Below, piece after piece: positions 9,080-17,572 of a stretch of 64,000 bases of DNA. Positions within the stretch are counted from its first letter, which is position 1; the number at the start of each line of letters is the position of its first letter. The notes under the pieces were generated by a model. It was not told where the DNA came from. It worked only from the letters and a program-made list of their open reading frames with translations, and searched no databases. The translations under genes and the position numbers were made by a program. This DNA comes from Antribacter gilvus (GTDB lineage: Bacteria; Actinomycetota; Actinomycetes; Actinomycetales; Cellulomonadaceae), in the NCBI RefSeq assembly GCF_003946865.1, contig NZ_QXTH01000011.1, positions 124,001 to 188,000 of the forward strand. The letters run 5' to 3'.

Positions 9080-10783
9080 ATGAGCGTGACGGACGCCCGC
9101 GCCCTGACGAGCCACGAGCTCGACGACGCGATCGACCGGCTCGCCGTCGGGGCCGAGCGCTGGGCCCACCTGCCGCACGACGGCAGGGCCCGGCTGCTCC
9201 GTGAGGTCGGCGCCGCGGTGGCCGGCGTCGCCGAGCGATGGATGGCTGCGGCCTGCCGCGCCAAGTCGGTCCCGGTCGGTTCCGAGCTCGAGGGCGAGGA
9301 GTGGCTCACCGGGCCCTACGCCGCCCTCACCGCGGTGGCCGGCTACGCCAGGGCCTACGACGCCGTCGCGGCGGGCGGGTCGACGCTCGCGGGCTCGCGG
9401 CTGCAGGCGGCGCCCGGCGGGCGGGTCGCCGTCCGCGTCCTGCCCGAGAACGCCCAAGAAGGGCTGATGTTCCACGGCTTCCACGCCGAGGTCTGGATGC
9501 CGCCGGGTGTGACGGCGGAGCAGGTGCGGCGCGACGCCGGCCCGCCGGCCCCGACCTCGGCTGACCGCGGCGGAGTGTGCCTCGTCCTCGGCGCGGGCAA
9601 CATCTCGTCGATCGCCCCGCTGGACGCCCTGTACGAGCTGGTGGCGCACGACCGGGCGTCGATCGTGAAGCTCAACCCCACGTTCACGGACCTCCTGCCC
9701 GTGTACGAGGAGGCGTTCGCGCCGCTCGTCGCCGCCGGGGTGCTGCGGTTCGTGACCGGTGGCGCCGAGACGGGCGCCCGGCTGACCGCGCACGACGGGA
9801 TCGCGAAGGTGCACATCACCGGCTCCGTCCGGACCCACGACGCGATCGTGTGGGGTACGGGAGAGGAGGCACGACGTCGTCGGGCGGAGGACGACCCCCG
9901 GCTGACCGTGCCCATCACGAGCGAGCTGGGCGGCGTGGCGCCCGTCATCGTGGTGCCTGGCCGGTGGAGCCGGGCGGACCTGAGGTTCCAGGCGGAGCAC
10001 GTCGCCACCATGCGGCTGCACAACGCGGGCCACAACTGCATCGCCGGGCAGGTGCTCGTCCTGTCCGCCGGCTGGCCGCAGAAGGACGCGTTCCTCGACG
10101 AGGTCCGGGCCGTGCTCGCGCGGCTGCCCGCCCGCGCCCCCTGGTACCCCGGGGCGGCTGCGACGATGGCCCGCGTGGCCGCTGACCACGCGGGCGCCGA
10201 GGAGGTCAACGGGCGGCTGCTCGTGCGGGTGGAGCCCGGCGACGCCGCGTGCGCCGACGAGTACTTCGCGCCCGTCCTGGCCTGGACCGAGCTGCCGGGG
10301 GAGGGCGCGTCGTACCTGCGCGCCGCCGTCGGCCTCGCCAACGACGGCCTCGCCGGCACCCTCGGCGCCAACATGATCGTGCGGCCGGCGGACCGGCGGG
10401 CCCTCGGCGCGGCCTTCGACCAGGCGGTCGCGGACCTCCGCTACGGCACCGTGGCGATCAACGCCTGGACGGGCATGGGCTTCCTCCTGCCCCGTGCCAC
10501 CTGGGGTGCGTTCCCGGGGCACACCCGGGACGGCTCCGGCAGCGGGACCGGCGTGGTGCACAACGGCCACCTCCTGCGCGACCCGGAGCGGACCGTCCTC
10601 ACCGGGCCGTTCCGGCCGTTCCCCCGGTCGGTCCTGCACGGCGAGCCGTCGCTCTTCCCCAAGCCGCCGTGGTTCGTCGGCGCCCGCAGCGGCGTCCGGA
10701 CCGCGCGCGCCCTCACCGCCTACGCGGCGGCACCGTCGTGGGGCAGGCTGGCCACGGTGCTGGTGCACGCGTTCCGCGCCTGA
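9080..10783 (+). CDS. NAD(P)-dependent aldehyde dehydrogenase family protein
   Basis: The product has 567 residues, longer than the usual 480-500. The general-base glutamate lies in SELGG (Glu282) and the catalytic cysteine in GHNCIAGQ (Cys320). The order Glu then Cys with about 38 residues between them is normal for the family. The C-terminal 60 residues (from GPFRPF on) extend beyond the core. The ATG at 9080 fits the divergent promoter space. A CoA-ligase gene follows 83 bp later, so together they could oxidise an aldehyde to an acid and activate it as a CoA thioester. Substrate is unknown. Confidence 0.82.
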   Translation: MSVTDARALTSHELDDAIDRLAVGAERWAHLPHDGRARLLREVGAAVAGVAERWMAAACRAKSVPVGSELEGEEWLTGPYAALTAVAGYARAYDAVAAGGSTLAGSRLQAAPGGRVAVRVLPENAQEGLMFHGFHAEVWMPPGVTAEQVRRDAGPPAPTSADRGGVCLVLGAGNISSIAPLDALYELVAHDRASIVKLNPTFTDLLPVYEEAFAPLVAAGVLRFVTGGAETGARLTAHDGIAKVHITGSVRTHDAIVWGTGEEARRRRAEDDPRLTVPITSELGGVAPVIVVPGRWSRADLRFQAEHVATMRLHNAGHNCIAGQVLVLSAGWPQKDAFLDEVRAVLARLPARAPWYPGAAATMARVAADHAGAEEVNGRLLVRVEPGDAACADEYFAPVLAWTELPGEGASYLRAAVGLANDGLAGTLGANMIVRPADRRALGAAFDQAVADLRYGTVAINAWTGMGFLLPRATWGAFPGHTRDGSGSGTGVVHNGHLLRDPERTVLTGPFRPFPRSVLHGEPSLFPKPPWFVGARSGVRTARALTAYAAAPSWGRLATVLVHAFRA

Positions 10784-10866
10784 GCCGCCCCGGCCGCCTG
10801 AGGGCCCCGCCGCCTGAGCCGCCCCCGCCGCCGGCGGGGCGCACCATCGAGGAGAGGAGACCAACG

Positions 10867-12438
10867 GTGGTCATCCGCAGCACATACCCCGACGTCGAGG
10901 TGCCGGACGTGTCGGTCCACGACTTCCTGTTCGCAGGCCTCACCGACGAGGACCTGGACCGGGTCGCCGTGGTGGACGGCCCCACGGGCGCCGCGACCAC
11001 GTACCGCGCGCTCGTGGCGCAGGTCGACGCGATCGCCGGGGCGGTCGCCGCCCGCGGACTCGGCGTGGGCGACGTCGTGGCCCTGCACGCCCCCAACGTC
11101 CCGGCCTACGTGACCGTGTTCCACGGCCTCCTCCGGGCAGGCGTCACCGTCACCACCGTCAACGCCCTCTCGAGCGGCGAGGAGATCGCCCGGCAGCTCG
11201 CCGACTCCCGGGCCGTCCTGCTGCTCACCGTGTCGCCGCTCCTGGCCGGCGCGGCGGCGGGCGCGGCAGAGGCCGGCCTCGGTGACGAGCAGGTGATCGT
11301 CCTCGACGGCGCCGAGGGCTACGGCTCCCTCCCGGACCTGCTGGCCGAGCCGAACCAGCCGCCGTCGGTCACCTTCGACCCGGCGACGCACCTGGCCGTG
11401 CTGCCGTACTCGTCCGGGACCACCGGCCGGCCCAAGGGCGTGATGCTCACGCACCGCAACCTCGTGGCGAACGTGCTGCAGTGCGCGGCGATCGGCGTCG
11501 AGCGGGACGACGTGGTCCCCGCCGTGCTCCCGTTCTTCCACATCTACGGGATGACCGTGCTCCTCAACCTGGCCCTCTACAAGCGCGCGCGGCTGGTGAC
11601 CCTCCCGCGCTTCGACCTCGCGCAGTACCTCGGCGTGGTCCAGGAGCACCGGGCCACGTTCCTGTTCGTGGCCCCGCCCATCGCCCTGGCGCTCGCCAAG
11701 CACCCGCTCGTCGGCGACCACGACCTGTCGTCGGTCAAGGCGGTGCTCTCGGGTGCGGCTCCCTTCGACGCCGCGCTCGGCGCAGCCGTCGAGGCACGGC
11801 TGGGCTGCCGGGTGCTGCAGGGCTACGGGATGTCCGAGATGAGCCCGGTGTCGCACGTCATCCCGATCGAGCGCGACGACATCTCGCCCGGCTCCATCGG
11901 GCTGCTCGTGCCGAGCATGGAGGCGCGGATCGTCGACCCGGCCACCGGTGCGGAGGTCGACCAGCCGGCCGAGGGCGTGTCCGCAGCCGGCGAGCTGCTC
12001 TGCCGGGGCCCGAACGTCATGGTGGGCTACCTCGGCAACGCGCAGGCCACGGCCGACACGATCGACCCGGACGGCTTCCTGCACACGGGCGACATCGTGA
12101 CCGTCGACGCGGAGGGCGTGTTCCACGTCGTCGACCGCCTCAAGGAGCTCATCAAGTACAAGGGCTACCAGGTGCCGCCCGCCGAGCTGGAGGCGCTCCT
12201 CGTCTCGCACCCGTCCGTGGCGGACGCGGCGGTGATCGGCGTGCCCGACGACGAGGCCGGCGAGATCCCGAAGGCGTTCGTGGTTCCCGCTCCCGGCGCG
12301 TCCCCGACCGCCGAGGAGCTCATGGCCTTCGTCGCCGAGCACGTGGCGCCCTACAAGCGCGTGCGCCAGGTCGAGCTCATCGAGGTGGTGCCGAGGTCCG
12401 CGTCCGGGAAGATCCTGCGCAAGGACCTCAAGCGCTGA
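10867..12438 (+). CDS. 4-coumarate--CoA ligase-type acyl-CoA synthetase
   Basis: From a GTG with GGAGAGGAGA seven bases upstream, the product has 523 residues. It is an ANL-superfamily adenylate-forming enzyme. The P-loop YSSGTTGRPKG lies at 181-191, the YGMSEMSP motif forms the adenine pocket, HTGDI and DRLKELIKYKGYQV form the hinge, and Lys515 in PRSASGKIL is the catalytic lysine. It converts a carboxylic acid, ATP and CoA to acyl-CoA, AMP and pyrophosphate in the cytoplasm. Adjacent aldehyde dehydrogenase and PucR-type regulator genes suggest catabolism of an aromatic or fatty aldehyde; substrate specificity is inferred only. Confidence 0.85.
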   Translation: MVIRSTYPDVEVPDVSVHDFLFAGLTDEDLDRVAVVDGPTGAATTYRALVAQVDAIAGAVAARGLGVGDVVALHAPNVPAYVTVFHGLLRAGVTVTTVNALSSGEEIARQLADSRAVLLLTVSPLLAGAAAGAAEAGLGDEQVIVLDGAEGYGSLPDLLAEPNQPPSVTFDPATHLAVLPYSSGTTGRPKGVMLTHRNLVANVLQCAAIGVERDDVVPAVLPFFHIYGMTVLLNLALYKRARLVTLPRFDLAQYLGVVQEHRATFLFVAPPIALALAKHPLVGDHDLSSVKAVLSGAAPFDAALGAAVEARLGCRVLQGYGMSEMSPVSHVIPIERDDISPGSIGLLVPSMEARIVDPATGAEVDQPAEGVSAAGELLCRGPNVMVGYLGNAQATADTIDPDGFLHTGDIVTVDAEGVFHVVDRLKELIKYKGYQVPPAELEALLVSHPSVADAAVIGVPDDEAGEIPKAFVVPAPGASPTAEELMAFVAEHVAPYKRVRQVELIEVVPRSASGKILRKDLKR

Positions 12439-12470
12439 TCGCCGGGGACGGGTCGGGTAGGGTCAGGCCG

Positions 12471-13652
12471 ATGTCGCACCACAGCCCCAACCCTGAGCCC
12501 ACGCCCGAGCCGGCCCCCGTGGCGGCCCTGCCGGACGGCCGAGCGCGCAAGCCGCGCGTCGTGATCCTGTTCGGCGGTCGCTCCGGCGAGCACGCCGTCT
12601 CCGTGGCGACGGCCGGTGGCGTGCTCGGCGCGATCGACCGCGACAAGTACGACGTGATCCCGGTCGGCATCACACGCCAGGGCCAGTGGGTCCTGGCAGA
12701 GGACACGCCCGGCCGCTGGGCCATCACCGACGGCCGCCTGCCCGAGGTGACCGCGGGTGGCGGCGAGGTCGTGCTCCCGCTGGCCGTCGGCGAGCGGGCG
12801 CTGCGCGTGCTCGCCCCGGGCCAGGTGCCCGAGGTGCTGGGCGACGTCGACGTCGTCTTCCCGCTCCTGCACGGCCCGTTCGGCGAGGACGGCACGCTGC
12901 AGGGCCTGCTCGAGCTCGCCGACGTGCACTACGTCGGCGCGGGCGTGCTCGCCTCCGCCGTGGGCATGGACAAGCACTTCATGAAGCTCGTCCTGGCCGG
13001 CCAGGGCCTGCCCGTCGGCCCGTACGCCGTGATCCGGCCGGGCGAGTGGGACACCCGCCGCGACGTGTGCGTCCAGACCGTCGAGACGCTCGGCCTGCCG
13101 CTGTTCGTCAAGCCGGCCCGTGCGGGCTCGTCGCTCGGCATCAGCCGGGTGGACGACCTTGCGGACCTGCCCGCGGCCGTCGAGGAGGCACGCAGGCACG
13201 ATCCCAAGGTGATCGTCGAGGCGGGGATCACCGGCCGCGAGATCGAGTGCGCGGTGCTCGGCGGGCGGGCCGGCGCCCGGCCGCGGGCGTCGCTGCCCGG
13301 CGAGATCGTCGTCACCGGCGGCGAGCACACCTTCTACGACTACGAGGCGAAGTACCTCGACGAGGCGAACGTCCGGCTCTCCTGCCCGGCCGACCTGCCG
13401 GAGAACCTCATCAAGGAGATCCAGGAGGTCGCGGTCCGCACCTTCGAGGCCGTGGGCGCCGAAGGCCTGTCGCGGGTGGACGTGTTCGTCACCGACGACG
13501 ATCAGGTGATCGTCAACGAGATCAACACGATGCCGGGCTTCACGCCGTTCTCGATGTACCCGCGCATGTGGCAGGCGTCGGGCATGACGTACGCCGAGCT
13601 CGTCGACGAGCTGGTCCAGCTGGCGCTGGACCGCCCCACGGGCCTGCGCTGA
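12471..13652 (+). CDS. ddl: D-alanine--D-alanine ligase
   Basis: The product has 393 residues. It is an ATP-grasp enzyme that joins two D-alanines for peptidoglycan precursors. Diagnostic segments are LFGGRSGEHAVSVATA near the N-terminus, LLHGPFGEDGTLQG, FVKPARAGSSLGISRV and the metal/substrate loop NEINTMPGFTPFSMYP near the C-terminus. A Pro/Glu-rich N-terminal extension of about 28 residues (PNPEPTPEPAP) precedes the fold and is unusual. It heads the conserved ddl-DUF3515-thiL block, although three accessory genes have come in between here. Confidence 0.93.
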   Translation: MSHHSPNPEPTPEPAPVAALPDGRARKPRVVILFGGRSGEHAVSVATAGGVLGAIDRDKYDVIPVGITRQGQWVLAEDTPGRWAITDGRLPEVTAGGGEVVLPLAVGERALRVLAPGQVPEVLGDVDVVFPLLHGPFGEDGTLQGLLELADVHYVGAGVLASAVGMDKHFMKLVLAGQGLPVGPYAVIRPGEWDTRRDVCVQTVETLGLPLFVKPARAGSSLGISRVDDLADLPAAVEEARRHDPKVIVEAGITGREIECAVLGGRAGARPRASLPGEIVVTGGEHTFYDYEAKYLDEANVRLSCPADLPENLIKEIQEVAVRTFEAVGAEGLSRVDVFVTDDDQVIVNEINTMPGFTPFSMYPRMWQASGMTYAELVDELVQLALDRPTGLR

Positions 13653-13719
13653 CCGCCGGGTTCACCCGGTACAGGTGTCACGAGCGGGGTGCCGCGCGCT
13701 CTTGAGCGGCGACACCCCC

Positions 13720-13739
13720 GGCCCGGTCTCGACCGGGCC
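13720..13739 (+). terminator. hairpin after ddl
   Basis: Eight-base perfect arms (13720-13727 and 13732-13739) flank a four-base CTCG loop, about 70 bp after the ddl stop and ahead of the lipoprotein start. Confidence 0.45.
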
Positions 13740-13757
13740 CTCGTCACGAGGAGACCT

Positions 13758-14156
13758 GTGCCTTCCATGCACCACCGGCCCGGCGCCCTGCGCCGGGCCG
13801 TCGCCCTGTCCGCCGCCCTCTCGACGGCGTTCCTGCTCGCCGCGTGCGACGACCTCAGCCCCACCGTCCCGGACGGGTTCGACCAGCCCGGCCCCAGCCC
13901 GTCGTCGGACCCCGCTCCGGCCGACGACGACCTCGGCCTCACCTGGGGGCCCGACGGCGTCGCGACGCTCGGCTCCGGCGCGGTGCTGGACCGCGCCACC
14001 GGCCACGTCGAGCTGCCCTCCGACCGCTACCTGGAGTCCTGGGAAGAGGTGCAGACGCTGGAGATGGCGCGCAACGCGGCGGTCGCGGCGTGCGCCCGGC
14101 TCTCCGGGCTGGACGTCCAGGCGGTGCGCTGGGAGATCGACCCGCTCTCCGGGTGA
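13758..14156 (+). CDS. lipoprotein, N-terminal part of a frameshifted gene
   Basis: From GTG 13758 (an in-frame ATG at 13767 is the alternative) this frame encodes 132 residues: a lipoprotein signal with lipobox LLAAC, a Pro/Asp-rich linker, and the first part of a domain containing HVELPSDRYLESWEEVQ and CARLSGLDVQAVRW. It then stops at TGA 14154-14156. The same domain continues without a break of sense in the -1 frame from 14153. The paralogue at 4955-5824 is one uninterrupted frame with the same order of elements, so this is best read as a gene split by a one-base change or sequencing error. Confidence 0.55.
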   Translation: MPSMHHRPGALRRAVALSAALSTAFLLAACDDLSPTVPDGFDQPGPSPSSDPAPADDDLGLTWGPDGVATLGSGAVLDRATGHVELPSDRYLESWEEVQTLEMARNAAVAACARLSGLDVQAVRWEIDPLSG

Positions 14157-14779
14157 GCCAGCCGTTCGGTGCCTGGTCGCGCGAGGTGGCGGAGCAGTAC
14201 GCGTTCGCCGTCGGCCCGGTCGACCCGTACCTGGCGGCCGGGGACGTGGGTGAGGAGGGGCTGCCGGTGGCGTTCGCCGGGGCGTCGGTGGGCCCGGACG
14301 GGTTCGCGCCCGACCCGGAGGACCAGGCGGTGATCGACGCGTGCTACCTGGAGGCCGACGCGCAACGGTTCGACCTCGTGACCGTGACCTCGGGCGGGAC
14401 CGCGCAGTGGCGTGTCGAGCTCGAGCAGGTCTGGATCGGGTGGCAGACCTACCCGGAGGCCGAGGCGGTCGAGGCCGAGTACGCGTCCTGCCTCACGGAC
14501 GTGGGCGCCGAGCCGAACCCCGACCTGTGGGGCGGCGCGTCGGGCATGGACCTCCGGTCGGCCTCGCAGCCCCAGATCGACCTCGCCCTGCTGGTGGTCG
14601 GCTGCAAGGAGCAGGTGCGCTACGTGCCCCGGCTCGCGGACGTCGTGGCCGCGCACCAGGCGCCCGTGCTGGAGACGTACGCCGCGGAGCTCGGCGCGTA
14701 CCGGGCCGACGTCGACCTCGTGGTCGAGGCGGCACGCGAGGTGCTGGAGCTCAACGCGGACGTGATGGTCCAGGGCTGA
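14153..14779 (+). CDS. C-terminal part of the frameshifted lipoprotein gene
   Basis: The frame runs from a GTG overlapping the upstream TGA (GTGA) and gives 208 residues. It has no signal peptide. It contains two cysteine-bearing helical units (IDACYLEADAQ, YASCLTDVGAEPNPDLW) and a C-terminal helix ending AAREVLELNADVMVQG, which lines up in order with the end of the lipoprotein at 4955-5824. Translational coupling through GTGA could make a separate polypeptide, but it would be cytoplasmic without the lipoprotein signal, so loss of function is more likely. No slippery heptamer is visible at the junction. Confidence 0.5.
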   Translation: MSQPFGAWSREVAEQYAFAVGPVDPYLAAGDVGEEGLPVAFAGASVGPDGFAPDPEDQAVIDACYLEADAQRFDLVTVTSGGTAQWRVELEQVWIGWQTYPEAEAVEAEYASCLTDVGAEPNPDLWGGASGMDLRSASQPQIDLALLVVGCKEQVRYVPRLADVVAAHQAPVLETYAAELGAYRADVDLVVEAAREVLELNADVMVQG

Positions 14780-14786
14780 ACGAGCC

Positions 14787-15194
14787 TCAGGGCACGAGGT
14801 CCGGGGCGTCGGGGTTCCAGGCGATCTCCCAGCGGAACCCGTCCGGGTCGGCGAAGTAGCCGCTGTAGCCGCCCCAGGCGCGGTCCTGGGCGTCCCGGAC
14901 CTCGGCGCCCGCCGCGCGCGCCGTGCTCAGCACGGCGTCCACGTCCTCCCGGGAGGCGACGTTGTGCGCGAGCGTGAGGGGCGGGACGCCGGTGCCGCGG
15001 GCGATCGGGCCCACCTCTTCCTCGAACGCCGCGGCGTCCCAGAGGGACAGCAGCAGGCGCTCGCCCACCTGGAACATGAGCACCTCGTCCGGCGCCTCGA
15101 AGCGCGGGCGCCAGCCCAGGCCGTCCACGTAGAAGCGGCGGGCGGCCTCGAGGTCGCGCACGGGCAGGGTCACGAAGCTGATGCGTTGGTCCAT
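14787..15194 (-). CDS. VOC-family (glyoxalase-like) protein
   Basis: The product has 135 residues from the ATG at 15192-15194. It is a single vicinal-oxygen-chelate unit pair: ISFVTLPVRDLEAARRFYVD at the start and GYSGYFADPDGFRWEIAWNP at the end, as in glyoxalase/dioxygenase/resistance proteins. Glu in RWEIAW and Asp/Gly turns are preserved. The enzyme or ligand cannot be specified. It is on the same strand as, and 47 bp downstream of, the TetR gene, so the two may form a small regulated unit inserted between ddl and thiL. Confidence 0.75.
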   Translation of the reverse strand: MDQRISFVTLPVRDLEAARRFYVDGLGWRPRFEAPDEVLMFQVGERLLLSLWDAAAFEEEVGPIARGTGVPPLTLAHNVASREDVDAVLSTARAAGAEVRDAQDRAWGGYSGYFADPDGFRWEIAWNPDAPDLVP

Positions 15195-15241
15195 AGGTCC
15201 AGCGTGCCACCCGGCCCCGACGCTCGACCGCCGGGCCGGCG

Positions 15242-15976
15242 TCACCTCAGGTCGGGGCTGACCTCGAGGTTGAGGTAGGTCAGGATCGACACCATCATGT
15301 CGTCGAACAGCTCCACGTGGCCCTGGTACGCGAACTCCAGGTGCCCGTACGCGGCCATGCTGAGCAGGCCGACGACCTGCCGCCATCCGGTCGACATCAG
15401 GTAGGCCACGCCGAGCGGGAGGTCCGGGGACAGGGCGTCCCGGTGGCGCTCGATCGCGGGACGCAGGGCTGCCGGGACCTCGTCGTCCGTCGGGTACGGG
15501 AGGCCCGCCCGGACGTACTCCTCGAAGAGGCCCACGTACACGGTGCCGATCTCGAGCACGAAGAAGCGGTCCACGGCGGGGTCCAGCTCGTAGGCGCCCC
15601 GGAAGCCGGAGCCCATGAGGAGGTCGAACTCCGGGCGGTTCGCGGTGGTCCAGCGGAAGATCGCGCGCGTCGCTGCGTGGATCTTGGCGCTCAGGTCATC
15701 GGGGTCCTGGAGAGCGACGTCGTGCCGCATCGCCTGGAGGAGGTCGTCCATGGACGCCTCGTAGACGGCGCGGATGAGCTCACCACGCCCGTCGAAGTAC
15801 CGGTACAGGGCGGGGGCGGTGACGCCGACCGCCTTGGCCACGGCCGCCATGGTCACGCCCTGGATGCCGCCGGTCTGGGAGAGGATCGCGCGTGCCTCAC
15901 GAAGCACGTCCCGCTGCAGCTCCTGCTGGAGCCGATCGCGCCGCGACCCGACGGGTGCCGCAATGTCGGTCAACAC
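15242..15976 (-). CDS. TetR/AcrR-family transcriptional regulator
   Basis: The chosen GTG (15974-15976) is preceded by GGAAGGAA with ideal spacing and gives 244 residues; an upstream reading to 16087 would overlap the DUF3515 gene. Residues about 15-70 form the TetR helix-turn-helix (VTMAAVAKAVGVTAPALYRY followed by FDGRGEL). The C-terminal half is an all-helical ligand and dimer domain resembling the WHG type (GVAYLMSTGWRQVVGLLSM). The ligand is unknown. Nearest candidate targets are itself and the VOC protein downstream. Confidence 0.8.
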   Translation of the reverse strand: MLTDIAAPVGSRRDRLQQELQRDVLREARAILSQTGGIQGVTMAAVAKAVGVTAPALYRYFDGRGELIRAVYEASMDDLLQAMRHDVALQDPDDLSAKIHAATRAIFRWTTANRPEFDLLMGSGFRGAYELDPAVDRFFVLEIGTVYVGLFEEYVRAGLPYPTDDEVPAALRPAIERHRDALSPDLPLGVAYLMSTGWRQVVGLLSMAAYGHLEFAYQGHVELFDDMMVSILTYLNLEVSPDLR

Positions 15977-16064
15977 GGTATTCCTTCCGTTGCGGTGCCC
16001 AGTCCGCCGGGGACCCCTGGCACGGTGTCGAAGAACCTTCGACAGGAAGATTCGCACGTTCGCG

Positions 16065-16541
16065 TCACGAGCAGTGCTTCTTGGCACTAACCTGCCGTAC
16101 GGCCGGAGCCAGGTCCGAGACGAAGGACGAGGACCTGGCCTCGCTCACGGCGGGCGGCACCACGACCTCCACCGCGGGGTCGCGGCCGTAGGTGGTGAAC
16201 CACCAGGTGCCCTCGCCGTCGGTCAGCACGATCCAGTCCACGACGGTGCCGTCGGCGGACTCGACCCGCTGGCAGTCCGCGGCGACGTCCGGCGGCGTGA
16301 CGCCGCAGCGCATGGTCACGGCGGCGCCCGGCTCGCCCCACGCCGCCGTCGCCTGGGAGTTCGTCCGCACCTTGGGCAGGCCCTCGCCGAGGGTTTTCGG
16401 CACGGCGAGCATCACCTCGGCGCACACGGGGTCGGCCGCATCCTCGGCCACCTCGACGCCGATCGTCGGTGCGCAGCCGGCCAGCAGGGCGGTCAGGACC
16501 AGTGCTCCGGGGGCCGCCACTGCGGTACGTGCGAGTGCCAC
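16065..16541 (-). CDS. DUF3515 family lipoprotein
   Basis: The product has 158 residues. It has a signal sequence with lipobox LLAGC, so it is probably membrane-anchored outside the cell. The body shows the DUF3515 features VCAEVMLAVPKTL, AAWGEPGAAVTMRCGV and TTYGRDPAVEVVVPP, with two cysteines likely to pair. In related actinobacteria this gene normally sits between ddl and thiL; here it is next to thiL, divergent, with 42 bp between the starts. Biochemical function is unknown. Confidence 0.82.
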   Translation of the reverse strand: MALARTAVAAPGALVLTALLAGCAPTIGVEVAEDAADPVCAEVMLAVPKTLGEGLPKVRTNSQATAAWGEPGAAVTMRCGVTPPDVAADCQRVESADGTVVDWIVLTDGEGTWWFTTYGRDPAVEVVVPPAVSEARSSSFVSDLAPAVRQVSAKKHCS

Positions 16542-16583
16542 CCGGCAACGTTACCGGTCGCCGGGAACGCATAGGGTCGGAGC

Positions 16584-17564
16584 GTGACCGAACTCGTCCG
16601 CGACCTCACCGAGGAACAGCTCCTGGCCCTCATCTTCCCGCTGCTGCCCACGGGCGGCGCGACGGTGCTGGGGCCGGGGGACGACGCCGCCGTGGTCGCC
16701 GCCGCGGACGGGCGGTTCGTGGTCTCCACCGACGTGCTCGTCGAGGACCGGCACTTCCGCGCCCGGTGGTCGACGGGCTACGACGTCGGGCGGCGTGCCG
16801 CGGCGCAGAACCTGGCGGACATCGCCGCGATGGGGGCTCGCCCCACGGCACTGGTGGTGTCGCTCGTCGTCCCCGGCGCCACGCCGGTCGAATGGGTCAC
16901 AGACCTCGCCCGTGGCCTGGCCGACGCGTGCGCGCCCGTCGGCGCAGGGGTGGTCGGAGGCGACCTCTCGGGCGGCGACGCGCTCGTCGTCGCGGTCACG
17001 GTGCACGGCGACCTGGAGGGCCGGTCACCGGTCCTGCGGTCCGGCGCCCGTGCCGGCGAGCTGGTCGCGTACGCCGGGGTGCGCGGGTGCTCGTCCGCCG
17101 GGCTCGCGCTGCTCGAGGCGGACCTCGCGGGCGGCGGGGCCTTCGAGGCTGCCGTCGCGGGGTACCTCCGGCCGGACCCGCCGCTCGCCGCGGGGCCTCA
17201 GGCTGCCGACGCCGGGGCCACCGCGATGCTCGACGTGTCGGACGGCCTGCTGCGGGACGCCGCCCGCGTCGCCCGCGCCTCCGGGGTGCGGATCGACCTC
17301 GACCCCGGCGCGTTCGCCGCCGACCGGGACGCCCTACGGCCGGCCGCGGAGGCGGTCGCCGCGGGCGCGGTCGAGAAGGTGCTCGACCAGTGGGTGTACG
17401 GCGGCGGAGAGGACCACGGCCTGCTCGCCACCTTCCCGGGCGACGCGGTGCTCCCGGCCGGGTGGTCCGTCGTCGGGCGCGTGCTCGACGACGCCCCGGG
17501 TGAGGTCACGGTGGGCGGCCTCGCGCCGGGCGTGGGGTCGGGCTGGGACCACTTCGGGGCGTAG
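16584..17564 (+). CDS. thiL: thiamine-monophosphate kinase
   Basis: From GTG 16584 the product has 326 residues. It phosphorylates thiamine monophosphate to thiamine diphosphate using ATP, the last step of cofactor synthesis. PurM/ThiL-fold hallmarks are GPGDDAAVV with STDVLVEDRHF (metal and phosphate binding), AAQNLADIAAMGARP, GGDLSGGD, and MLDVSDGLLRDAARVA. The C-terminal GGGEDHGLLATF loop is also typical. Length matches the family. No TPP riboswitch is seen upstream; the 42-bp space to the divergent DUF3515 gene leaves little room. Confidence 0.92.
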   Translation: MTELVRDLTEEQLLALIFPLLPTGGATVLGPGDDAAVVAAADGRFVVSTDVLVEDRHFRARWSTGYDVGRRAAAQNLADIAAMGARPTALVVSLVVPGATPVEWVTDLARGLADACAPVGAGVVGGDLSGGDALVVAVTVHGDLEGRSPVLRSGARAGELVAYAGVRGCSSAGLALLEADLAGGGAFEAAVAGYLRPDPPLAAGPQAADAGATAMLDVSDGLLRDAARVARASGVRIDLDPGAFAADRDALRPAAEAVAAGAVEKVLDQWVYGGGEDHGLLATFPGDAVLPAGWSVVGRVLDDAPGEVTVGGLAPGVGSGWDHFGA

Positions 17565-17572
17565 CCCGGGCC

